A stretch of DNA of 8,514 bases from assembly GCA_030426875.1 (NCBI GenBank), contig JAUHXI010000055.1, positions 1-8,514 of the forward strand. The letters are read 5' to 3'. The notes below the pieces were generated by a model. The model was given only the letters and a program-made list of their open reading frames with translations. It was not told the origin of the DNA and did not search any database. Shown here in pieces: positions 1 to 5,365 of this stretch. The stretch's first letter is position 1. Each line of letters opens with the position of its first letter. The translations under genes were made by a program, and so were the position numbers. This stretch comes from a bacterium (lineage in GTDB: Bacteria > Patescibacteriota > Gracilibacteria > UM-FILTER-43-11).

Positions 1-40
1 AAAGATGTCATTCATTTAACAATTTTTTTAAACCTAGCCA

Positions 41-69
41 TTGCCTCTCCTTTAAAAATCCTAGATAAT
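41..69 (+). promoter_or_regulatory. Candidate sigma70 promoter for the comEC-like gene
   Basis: TTGCCT (41-46) and GATAAT (64-69) are separated by exactly 17 bp. The -35 matches the consensus at 4 of 6 positions and the -10 at 5 of 6. Transcription would start near 76, leaving a pyrimidine-rich leader of about 37 nt before ATG 113. No Shine-Dalgarno sequence is visible in that leader. This was assigned by pattern only. Confidence 0.45.
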
Positions 70-112
70 TGAAATCCAGCCTTCCACCTCCCTTTTCACT
101 AATTTTTTTCTG

Positions 113-1573
113 ATGGGGAGATTTTTTCATTATTTTTTATTGGCGATTCTGGGTTTTTCTTTAGGAGTGGGACGTTGGCTCATTTCTATTCATGAACCGG
201 TTGAGGAGGATATTGATTTTTATAACGGTCAAACCTTGGAATTCACTGGTGTAGTGGAAGAGGTGGATGTGAGGCGAAATAAAGCGAAGTACACCATTGC
301 TGTTGAGGATGAATTTGAAGGCCAGGTGCTCATCACGCTTAAAAAATACCCTCAGTTGGCTTATGGAGATCGGGTTGAAGTTTATGGTGAGCTACAAGCT
401 CCGGGTGCCTTCAATGGCTTTAATTATGGAGATTATTTGAGCCGCTTCAGCACCTATTCAGTCATGTACTACCCCCATGTCGAAGTCCTCGAATCAGGGC
501 AGGGGAGTCTGTTTTGGCACGGGATGACCTGGCTCCAAAATCGCTTCATGCAGCAGGTCAACATTCTTTTTCCCGAACCGCATGCCAGTTTTGAGGCGGG
601 GCTTTTGGTGGGCGCTCGTAAAGGCATTCCTGACGAATTGATGGAGAAGTTTAATATCACGGGTCTCACTCATATCATCGCCATCAGTGGTTACAACATC
701 ACCATCATCATTGTGTTTGTGATGTGGATGCTAAAAAGCCTGCCACGGAAAACAGGGTTTGCGGTCGCCATCGCTGCGATTGTGCTTTTCACCTTATTCG
801 TCGGTGCGAGCCCGGCGGTTGTGCGAGCTAGCATCATGGGAATTCTCGGCTTGATTGCACTCAACTATGGCCGCCAGAATAACATCAATCTCACCATTCT
901 CTGGTCGGCAGCGTTGATGGTGGTTTGGAATCCAAAAGTGCTGGTTTATGATGTCGGCTTCCAACTCTCTTTTGCAGCGGTGATGGGGCTCATTTATGTG
1001 GCCCCACATTTTGAAAGATATTCCCAAAAACTCCCCGAAGCCTTTGGCATCCGCGAGGCCATTGTGATGACCTTGTCGGCGCAAGTGATGGCGCTACCCA
1101 TCATCATTTACAATTTTGAGCGTTTGTCGATGATTGCTCCGATCTCTAATCTCTTGGTTGCTTTCGCCATCCCCCCTGCGATGATGTTTGGATTTGTGGC
1201 GGTGCTTCTCTCTTTCATTTTTCAACCACTTGCCATGGTGTTTGCGTATTTGGCGTGGGGGATTTTGACCTACATCATCAAAATCATTGAATGGACGGCG
1301 TTGATTCCGTATGCATCCGTCGATATTCCGGGGATGCGATTTTGGATGATGGTGGGGTATTATATTTTGTTGGGTGGGGGGTTGTGGTGGGTGGAATGGA
1401 GGCGGCGGAAGTTTCAGCTGCAAAGCGATGTGGAGCACTCTTCGAGAATTCTCCAGCCGCAAAGGCAAAAAAATGTTGAACACTCTGCAAGAGTGTTCCA
1501 GCGGGATGGTCCTACGGCAAGCTCCCAAAACCCCAACGCCGGAGCAAATCCCAACGCTGGAGCAGACTTGTAG
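113..1573 (+). CDS. comEC: ComEC/Rec2-type DNA-uptake channel, lacking the MBL domain, with a repeat-derived C-terminus
   Basis: This is a polytopic inner-membrane protein of the ComEC/Rec2 family, which carries single-stranded DNA across the membrane during natural transformation. A hydrophobic N-terminus (residues 4-25) is followed by a soluble beta-rich region (~40-125, DUF4131-like). The family's pore motifs follow: FNYGDYLS (103-110), GLTHIIAISGYNI (184-196), GASPAVVRAS (231-240) and DVGFQLSFAA (280-289), then several membrane helices to about 427. At 486 aa it is shorter than full ComEC (about 700-800 aa) and has no C-terminal metallo-beta-lactamase nuclease domain. Residues ~438-486 are not family sequence: they translate REP-like hairpin DNA, including a tandem NPNAGA pair, and the TAG stop sits in a hairpin loop. 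An in-frame TAG at 62 limits upstream extension, and ATG 113 gives a sensible hydrophobic N-terminus. No other competence gene is adjacent. Confidence 0.9.
   Translation: MGRFFHYFLLAILGFSLGVGRWLISIHEPVEEDIDFYNGQTLEFTGVVEEVDVRRNKAKYTIAVEDEFEGQVLITLKKYPQLAYGDRVEVYGELQAPGAFNGFNYGDYLSRFSTYSVMYYPHVEVLESGQGSLFWHGMTWLQNRFMQQVNILFPEPHASFEAGLLVGARKGIPDELMEKFNITGLTHIIAISGYNITIIIVFVMWMLKSLPRKTGFAVAIAAIVLFTLFVGASPAVVRASIMGILGLIALNYGRQNNINLTILWSAALMVVWNPKVLVYDVGFQLSFAAVMGLIYVAPHFERYSQKLPEAFGIREAIVMTLSAQVMALPIIIYNFERLSMIAPISNLLVAFAIPPAMMFGFVAVLLSFIFQPLAMVFAYLAWGILTYIIKIIEWTALIPYASVDIPGMRFWMMVGYYILLGGGLWWVEWRRRKFQLQSDVEHSSRILQPQRQKNVEHSARVFQRDGPTASSQNPNAGANPNAGADL
1430..1457 (+). repeat. Degenerate REP-like half element (copy A) inside the comEC tail
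   Basis: This 28-nt stretch aligns without gaps to the first hairpin of the left REP-like element (1475-1502), with 21 of 28 identical bases. It begins GTGGAGCACTC and ends TCTCCAGC. It can still fold: GGAG pairs with CTCC, and TCT pairs with AGA around a TCG loop. Only the 5' hairpin half of the element is present. It lies within the reading frame of the comEC-like gene and encodes VEHSSRILQ. Confidence 0.6.
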
Positions 1574-1585
1574 TCTGGTCCAGCG
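1475..1585 (+). repeat. Left REP-like element, two hairpins, beside the transposase gene
   Basis: The first hairpin is GAACACTC, loop TGCAA, GAGTGTTC (1478-1498), a perfect 8-bp stem followed by CAGCGGG. About 50 nt later comes a two-part hairpin at 1555-1585: CGCTGGA/TCCAGCG outside and CAGACT/AGTCTG inside around TGT, with a single G opposite G between them. The element matches 2143-2233 in the same order and orientation. A GGAG tetranucleotide sits at the foot of the inner stem, like the GTAG/GGAG foot described for bacterial REP sequences. An 18-bp tandem duplication (1533-1550 and 1551-1568) is built into the copy. The element encodes the comEC C-terminus. The T-rich DNA after it could let it act as a terminator. 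Confidence 0.8.
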
Positions 1586-1612
1586 AGTTTTATTGATTAA
1601 TTTTTTCCAACC

Positions 1613-2116
1613 ATGCCATCAATGCGAATCATGAACGATCTCAAGGATCAAACCTATTTCATCACATTCACAGTCAAAAATTGGTACTACCTGTTCGATA
1701 AACACAACCGTTTCCAAATTTTAGAAGATAGTTTTGTGTATTCTCAGAAGAATAAAAATTTAAAAATCTACGCATATGTTTTCATGCTAAATCACCTCCA
1801 TTTCATTGGTTCAGCGGAAGACATGGGAGCTGTTTTAAGAGATATAAAAACTCATCTTTCAAAAGCGTTTAAGAAGAATATTTTGAGCACGGAGCCTAAT
1901 TTGTTCAAAATTTTCTGTTCCGATGGCCGCTATCAATTCTGGCGGGAGCTAAATTGCCCCAAATTGATTTTTAGTGAGCCATTCTTTACCCAAAAGCTCA
2001 ATTACATTCACATGAATCCGGTTAAAAAGCAGTATGTTCATTTTCCTGAGGATTGGAGGTGGTCTTCGGCGAGCAAAGTTCCTGGTCGGATTGTGGTGAG
2101 TGAGTTGGAGTTTTGA
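1613..2116 (+). CDS. REP-associated tyrosine transposase (RAYT, Y1 HUH family)
   Basis: This 167-aa protein belongs to the IS200-like/TnpA-REP group, enzymes that nick and join single-stranded DNA at REP hairpins through a phosphotyrosine link. The HUH metal-binding motif is intact as YVFMLNHLHF, with His61 and His63. The usual C-terminal block is present as LNYIHMNPVKKQYVHFPEDW (129-148), and Tyr131 is the likely nucleophile. RxFW-type and WRWSSA signatures (149-153) are also seen. Length is normal for a RAYT and no frameshift is visible, so it appears functional. Three ATGs (1613, 1622, 1631) could start it and none has a Shine-Dalgarno site; the first is reported. It is bracketed by direct copies of a two-hairpin repeat, its presumed substrate. 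It ends in TGA, the only TGA stop in the window; this matches the family's usual C-terminus and supports the standard code. Confidence 0.92.
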   Translation: MPSMRIMNDLKDQTYFITFTVKNWYYLFDKHNRFQILEDSFVYSQKNKNLKIYAYVFMLNHLHFIGSAEDMGAVLRDIKTHLSKAFKKNILSTEPNLFKIFCSDGRYQFWRELNCPKLIFSEPFFTQKLNYIHMNPVKKQYVHFPEDWRWSSASKVPGRIVVSELEF

Positions 2117-2142
2117 CTGATCGTCAATCCACCGAAAAACAA

Positions 2143-2233
2143 TGTGGACCACTTTGCAAAAGTGCTTCAGCGGGTTGGTGTATGTTCAAATTCTAAAAAC
2201 TAAATGCTGGAGCAAGTTTACAACCTGGTCCAG
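2143..2233 (+). repeat. Right REP-like element, two hairpins, downstream of the transposase gene
   Basis: This has the same plan and orientation as 1475-1585. The first hairpin is CACTTT, loop GCA, AAAGTG (2150-2164), followed by a CAGCGGG block (2168-2174). The second spans 2207-2233, with outer CTGGA/TCCAG and inner CAAGTT/AACCTG around TAC; the inner stem has one A-C mismatch. GCTGGAGCA at its foot is identical to the left copy. The spacer between hairpins is shorter and divergent. The second hairpin is followed by GAAAGTTTTTT, so it could also terminate the transposase transcript. Confidence 0.78.
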
Positions 2234-2273
2234 AAAGTTTTTTACCTGTCTGAAAGCACACCGAAGCTTTTAT

Positions 2274-2301
2274 TTGACAAAATTAATATTATATGTATAA
2301 T
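2274..2301 (+). promoter_or_regulatory. Perfect-hexamer sigma70 promoter
   Basis: TTGACA (2274-2279) and TATAAT (2296-2301) both match the consensus exactly, with a 16-bp spacer in AT-rich DNA. The predicted transcription start near 2308 leaves about 25 nt before ATG 2333. It is the strongest promoter in the window by sequence. Its position 31 nt before that ATG is the main argument for starting the downstream gene there. Confidence 0.75.
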
Positions 2302-2332
2302 TAAAAACTATTATCCCATAAAAACCCACTGT

Positions 2333-2629
2333 ATGGCTCCAAATAAGCCTTCAGTTGCCTCCACTCTCACTTCACTTCTTATTTCTGGTGTACTTGCATT
2401 GAGCGGTGCTTCAGATCCGCGAGGTGATCACTCTCAAGCTCCAGATTCCTCACAATCAGAAAGAGTTGGTTCTCCTGATGGTGGCCCAACAAGGGCTATT
2501 GTTGTAAAAGGCTTAAGGTCTCAGTCTGATGTTGATGGAACGGGTGGTGTAGAAGAGGCTGGCGGAGTCAGGGTGGGTAAAAATCAACGTTCAGCCGTTG
2601 AAGATTTACTCGAAAGCCCAAAAGGTTAA
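2333..2629 (+). CDS. Small predicted secreted protein of unknown function
   Basis: This 98-aa protein matches no family I recognise. A lysine at position 5 is followed by a hydrophobic stretch (about 8-25). An S-G-A site at 24-26 would suit signal peptidase I; there is no lipobox cysteine. The remainder (27-98) is rich in Gly, Ser, Asp, Glu and Arg, with GG and VDGTGGVEEAGGVRVG runs (~68-83), and is probably disordered. The reading frame is open back to 2204, but that start lies inside the REP-like repeat and upstream of the promoter. ATG 2333 is preferred because a consensus promoter lies 31 nt before it and it makes a clean signal peptide. No Shine-Dalgarno is seen. It converges tail to tail with the sugar reductase gene, 3 bp apart and without a terminator between them. 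A short exported or surface peptide is an inference from composition only. Confidence 0.6.
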   Translation: MAPNKPSVASTLTSLLISGVLALSGASDPRGDHSQAPDSSQSERVGSPDGGPTRAIVVKGLRSQSDVDGTGGVEEAGGVRVGKNQRSAVEDLLESPKG

Positions 2630-2632
2630 GTA

Positions 2633-3478
2633 CTAATTATTCACAACCTCTTTATATTCCAGCAAAATCCGCCTCAAGCTCTCTTCCAATGGTGGCATGT
2701 GCACCCCAAGAGCTTCTCGCTTATCGGTATTCAAAGTCGTGTTGGACCGACGTTTGTTCAACGCTGCCTGATCTTCAGCCGTCATCACATTGATTTCAAA
2801 GGCTGGATCCACAATCTCTTTGTATAGACTCATGATGCCCACATGATTCATGGCGCCGATATTGGTCATATTCATCACCCCGGTCGTTCCCATCTCTATC
2901 AATTGAATGGTGGCCGGAATAAAATCTTCAATCACGGTACATGAATTGGTCATGTTGATCATCTGTGGGTATTTCAAAAGCTTGTCGATCAAATTTTTCC
3001 GATGTGATTTACCCAACAAAGGGATGCGGACGCGGAGTTGGAGGACGTTGGGGAATTCCTTGAGCGCTTTTTCAGACAAAACTCTGGTTCTGGAATAAAG
3101 CGAACCGAAGAAGTTGGGCTCATCCGTTTCACTGAATCCCTTTCCATCATTGTCCCCATCATAAACACAACCACTACTGAGTTGGGCGACCTTTAACCCC
3201 TTCTCTAATGCGGCCGTGGCCACGTTGATGGAGCCAGCCACATTCACACTAAACGTTTCGCCAGGCTGATCTTCGCACCAGTCCACATTTGGCTTTCCGG
3301 TAATCCCTGTGGCATTCACAATGTAGTCTGGTTGATGCTCATCAATGGCACCCCGAATCTCATCCAAATTTCGCACCTCCACCCGGGGGTTAGCGACTTC
3401 ATATTCTTTTTTTAAAAGGGCTTCTTTAAGATGGGAGCCGATGAAACCTGTGCTACCCAGGAGTAGGATTTTTTTCAT
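2633..3478 (-). CDS. RmlD/NRS-ER-like nucleotide-sugar epimerase/reductase (extended SDR)
   Basis: This is an NAD(P)H-dependent extended short-chain dehydrogenase. Numbering from the upstream Met at 3490, the Rossmann motif GSTGFIG is at 12-18. The blocks NATGITGKPNVDWCE (59-73), NVAGSINVA (83-91), PNFFGSLYS (125-133) and LRVRIP (152-157) closely resemble the 3,5-epimerase/4-reductase that makes UDP- or dTDP-rhamnose in plants (NRS/ER) and some giant viruses. Cys108 in SSGCVY matches the GDP-fucose synthase/NRS-ER cysteine position proposed for epimerisation. The catalytic YxxxK reads YSRTR (132-136), so the lysine is arginine, which is unusual. The likely product is a deoxyhexose nucleotide for surface glycans, but no partner dehydratase gene is in the window. 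The start at 3478 (MKKILLLGS) is preferred over 3490: it puts the Rossmann strand right at the N-terminus, as in the family, and lies 32 nt from the -10 box. Confidence 0.85.
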   Translation of the reverse strand: MKKILLLGSTGFIGSHLKEALLKKEYEVANPRVEVRNLDEIRGAIDEHQPDYIVNATGITGKPNVDWCEDQPGETFSVNVAGSINVATAALEKGLKVAQLSSGCVYDGDNDGKGFSETDEPNFFGSLYSRTRVLSEKALKEFPNVLQLRVRIPLLGKSHRKNLIDKLLKYPQMINMTNSCTVIEDFIPATIQLIEMGTTGVMNMTNIGAMNHVGIMSLYKEIVDPAFEINVMTAEDQAALNKRRSNTTLNTDKREALGVHMPPLEESLRRILLEYKEVVNN

Positions 3479-3510
3479 GATATCTTTCATTAAATGGATT
3501 TGCTTGCTTA

Positions 3511-3539
3511 ATTTTAAACTTTTTATCCCCTTGTTGCAA
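3511..3539 (-). promoter_or_regulatory. Candidate sigma70 promoter for the sugar reductase gene
   Basis: On the minus strand, TTGCAA (3539-3534) and TAAAAT (3516-3511) are 17 bp apart. The -10 box lies 32 nt from ATG 3478. The -10 overlaps a TTAAAATTAA element like those in the leaders of three neighbouring genes, so it could instead be a leader motif. It lies in the shared divergent spacer with the peroxiredoxin gene. Confidence 0.45.
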
Positions 3540-3556
3540 CTCCGCTTCCTAAACAG

Positions 3557-3585
3557 TTGATCTACTCAACGCTTCGTAGTAACTT
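3557..3585 (+). promoter_or_regulatory. Weak candidate promoter for the peroxiredoxin gene
   Basis: TTGATC (3557-3562), 17 bp, then TAACTT (3580-3585). The -10 is poor, matching 3 of 6. The main support is that it ends 31 nt before ATG 3617, the same distance seen for the better promoters here. No OxyR or PerR site was recognised. Confidence 0.25.
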
Positions 3586-3616
3586 TAAAAGGCATTTAAA
3601 ATTAACTCAAACGACT

Positions 3617-4162
3617 ATGTGTGACTCTCATTCAGAACAACATGAACTCCAAATCGGAAAAAAAGCGCCTGATTTTAAGGTAGAGGGCTATTTTAAAGGA
3701 GGTTTCAAAAAATACTCCCTTTCTGATTATGCTGGTAAATGGAAAATCCTCTTTTTTTATCCCCTTGATTTTACTTTTGTTTGCCCCACTGAATTGGTGC
3801 AACTTAGTGAGCGGCATTCCGAATTTGAAGCCTTAAACACTCAAGTTTTAGGAATTAGTGTCGACAGTGTCCACTCTCATCAAGCCTGGCTCAAAGAGAT
3901 GGGTGATTTCAACTACCCACTTTTGAGCGACATGACCAAATCTGTCAGTTGGGATTACAATGTGCTTTTGGAAGATGAGGGAATCAGCCTCCGTGGTGCC
4001 TTCATCATTGATCCGGATGGCATACTCCAATGCTACATGGTCAACCACCTTCCTGTAGGACGAAATGTGGACGAACTCCTTCGCTTGGTCCAAGCCTTTC
4101 AAACGGGTGACCTTTGTCCGGTTGGTTGGGAGAAGGGGAAGGAGACCTTAGGCAAAGCCTAA
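3617..4162 (+). CDS. 2-Cys peroxiredoxin, AhpC/Prx1 type
   Basis: This is a cytoplasmic thiol peroxidase that reduces hydrogen peroxide and organic peroxides. The AhpC/TSA fold is evident from YPLDFTFVCPTE (48-59), containing the PxxxTxxC active site with Thr53 and peroxidatic Cys56. Catalytic Arg126 lies in SLRGAF, and VNHLPVGRNVDE (142-153) is a typical dimer-side helix start. The resolving cysteine is Cys167 in GDLCPVGW. The GGLG and C-terminal YF motifs of hyperoxidation-sensitive peroxiredoxins are absent, so this should be a robust form. The open frame extends back to a TTG at 3557, but ATG 3617 gives the family's usual length (181 aa) and follows the A-rich leader found at other genes. 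No Shine-Dalgarno is present. The gene ends at a strong terminator. No dedicated reductase (AhpF) is adjacent, so thioredoxin is the likely donor. Confidence 0.95.
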   Translation: MCDSHSEQHELQIGKKAPDFKVEGYFKGGFKKYSLSDYAGKWKILFFYPLDFTFVCPTELVQLSERHSEFEALNTQVLGISVDSVHSHQAWLKEMGDFNYPLLSDMTKSVSWDYNVLLEDEGISLRGAFIIDPDGILQCYMVNHLPVGRNVDELLRLVQAFQTGDLCPVGWEKGKETLGKA

Positions 4163-4211
4163 GTAGCGGTCAGGGGTGAGTGGTCAGTGGTTTATTCATT
4201 CAAATCCCAAA

Positions 4212-4247
4212 GAAGGCGACGTTATAGTAACGTCGCCTTCTTTTTTT
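4212..4247 (+). terminator. Strong intrinsic terminator of the peroxiredoxin gene
   Basis: A perfect 13-bp stem (GAAGGCGACGTTA at 4212-4224 and its complement at 4228-4240) closes a TAG loop and is followed by seven T residues. Three A residues before the stem can pair with the first Ts, so weaker termination in the minus direction is possible. It lies between two convergent genes, ending 6 bp before the minus-strand stop codon. Confidence 0.92.
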
Positions 4248-4252
4248 GAGGA

Positions 4253-4813
4253 TTAGCTTTCAAGCTCCTCCAATGTCTCCTGAATCGCCTCGAGTTGTTC
4301 TTTGATGGCTTCAATTTCATCTTCCATTTCACTTGGTCCATCTGGTGTGACCACATTTTCCTCCTCGAAATCTTGACCGGGATCGCCTTTGATGATTTCA
4401 ATCTCACTCTCTAATTCAGCTTGAATCCTCATAAAATCCTCTTCGCCAATTTTCTCTTCTAATTCCAGCAGTTCATCGTGTATATGAATGCTGTAGATGA
4501 GGCCAAGTTGCTCACGGGCATTTTGAAACGCGGGACTGTCTTGAATGCCAAAGGCGCTGTTGATCAAATAAACACTTCCTGCCAATAGAATGATGGCCAT
4601 AGGAATTGCGATGATCAATAGACCCACCGCTCTGACGAATTTTTCGATGAAGGTGAGGATGCCCAGGACGAATTTGAGGAGGTAGTGTAAGAACATTTCA
4701 ATGAAATGAACAATTCCAAGGAGGAGGCGTCTAAAAGTACCCCTTTCTCGAGGCTTTCTTTTAGCAACTTCTTCCTTTTCAATTATATCTTTATCTTCTT
4801 TTTTGACTTTCAT
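4253..4813 (-). CDS. Membrane protein of unknown function with an acidic helical tail
   Basis: This 186-aa protein is not recognised. Residues 1-29 are highly charged and basic overall, ending RERGTFRRL. An amphipathic-to-hydrophobic segment (30-59, with Phe, His and Glu interspersed) is followed by one clear membrane helix (about 62-86, AVGLLIIAIPMAIILLAG). After a short polar linker, the C-terminal half (~110-186) is strongly acidic, rich in Glu, Leu and Ile at heptad-like spacing (112-142 and 163-186). This suggests two coiled-coil stretches joined by a Pro/Gly/Asp linker (143-160). The basic end and positive-inside rule would leave the acidic tail outside if there is a single span, or inside if 30-59 also crosses. 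It may act as an anchor or scaffold; this is inference only. It is the sole gene of its unit, with its own promoter and no Shine-Dalgarno. Confidence 0.75.
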   Translation of the reverse strand: MKVKKEDKDIIEKEEVAKRKPRERGTFRRLLLGIVHFIEMFLHYLLKFVLGILTFIEKFVRAVGLLIIAIPMAIILLAGSVYLINSAFGIQDSPAFQNAREQLGLIYSIHIHDELLELEEKIGEEDFMRIQAELESEIEIIKGDPGQDFEEENVVTPDGPSEMEDEIEAIKEQLEAIQETLEELES

Positions 4814-4845
4814 GGATTTTGAATTAATTTTTAAGATCTAGAATA

Positions 4846-4874
4846 ATTGTAATACACAGTACTTTGTAATGCAA
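4846..4874 (-). promoter_or_regulatory. Sigma70 promoter for the acidic-tail membrane protein gene
   Basis: On the minus strand, TTGCAT (4874-4869) and TACAAT (4851-4846) are separated by 17 bp, matching 4 of 6 and 5 of 6. The -10 lies 32 nt from ATG 4813. The leader contains TTAAAAATTAA, 10 nt before the ATG, as in the divergent neighbour. Confidence 0.6.
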
Positions 4875-4931
4875 GATTAATTTTGGTGAAAATGGGTCTC
4901 TAAATTTCCAGATATTTAGACCACTTTTTTT

Positions 4932-4939
4932 GCTATACT
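4932..4939 (+). promoter_or_regulatory. Extended -10 promoter for the VOC gene
   Basis: TGCTATACT contains an extended -10 (TGn before TATACT, hexamer at 4934-4939). No good -35 lies 17 bp upstream, which is normal for extended -10 promoters. It ends 31 nt before ATG 4971. The leader has TTAAAAATTAA (4949-4959), 11 nt before the start, and no Shine-Dalgarno. Confidence 0.6.
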
Positions 4940-4970
4940 CAAAACACATTAAAAATTAACCCCAAAAACC

Positions 4971-5345
4971 ATGAAACTCGGCACTTCCTCCATTAGCCTC
5001 TCTGTCAAAGACCTTCAAAAATCTAAAGCCTTCTACGGAAAACTCGGTTTCACCGTTTTTGGAGGCGATGAATCCCAAAACTGGCTCATTATGAAAAATG
5101 AGAGTTGTGTGATTGGACTTTTCCAGGGCATGTTCGACAACAACATTCTAACTTTTAATCCTGGATGGAATGGCGAAGCAGAAAAATTGGATTCATTCAC
5201 TGACATTCGCGAACTTCAAAAGGAATTGAAAGAGAAGGGGATTGAGCTTGTTTCTGAGGTCGATGAAAACTCAGATTCAGGTCCGGCGAGTTTCACGTTG
5301 ATGGATCCGGATGGAAATGCGATTTTGGTGGATCAGCATGTGTAG
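4971..5345 (+). CDS. VOC-superfamily (glyoxalase/bleomycin-resistance fold) protein without the usual metal ligands
   Basis: This 124-aa protein has the paired beta-alpha-beta-beta-beta layout of the vicinal oxygen chelate fold. The first module starts ISLSVKDLQKSKAFYGKLGF (8-27). The second ends with the signature MDPDGNAILVDQHV (111-124). Length is normal for a single-domain VOC protein. The positions that usually hold metal ligands appear substituted: Ser7 in place of the first-strand His, Gly49 in VIGLFQG in place of a Glu, and Leu119 after DPDGN in place of the last Glu. It may therefore bind a small ligand without metal chemistry, as bleomycin-resistance proteins do, rather than act as lactoylglutathione lyase. 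The TFNPGW motif (61-66) is shared by an uncharacterised VOC subgroup. It is a single-gene unit, divergent from the acidic-tail membrane protein. Confidence 0.85.
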   Translation: MKLGTSSISLSVKDLQKSKAFYGKLGFTVFGGDESQNWLIMKNESCVIGLFQGMFDNNILTFNPGWNGEAEKLDSFTDIRELQKELKEKGIELVSEVDENSDSGPASFTLMDPDGNAILVDQHV

Positions 5346-5365
5346 GCTTTTCTTATTTCTCAATG

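Noticed and set aside
2101..2203. TGA as a sense codon (Gly), extending the transposase into the right repeat
   Set aside because: The protein already ends where RAYTs normally do, the extra residues are repeat DNA, and no other gene in the window contains in-frame TGA.
2204..2332. Upstream extension of the small secreted protein gene to ATG 2204
   Set aside because: That start lies inside the right REP-like hairpin and before the consensus promoter, so it would not be on the transcript. The extension also hides the signal peptide.
3557..3616. TTG-initiated 20-residue extension of the peroxiredoxin
   Set aside because: Peroxiredoxins of this type begin close to the GKKAPDF block. ATG 3617 has the A-rich leader, and the TTG is better explained as part of a -35 box.
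4163..4200. GGTCAG...GGTCAGTGG short direct repeats after the peroxiredoxin gene
   Set aside because: Only two imperfect short copies of low-complexity G/T-rich sequence, with no structure or boundary that supports a named element.
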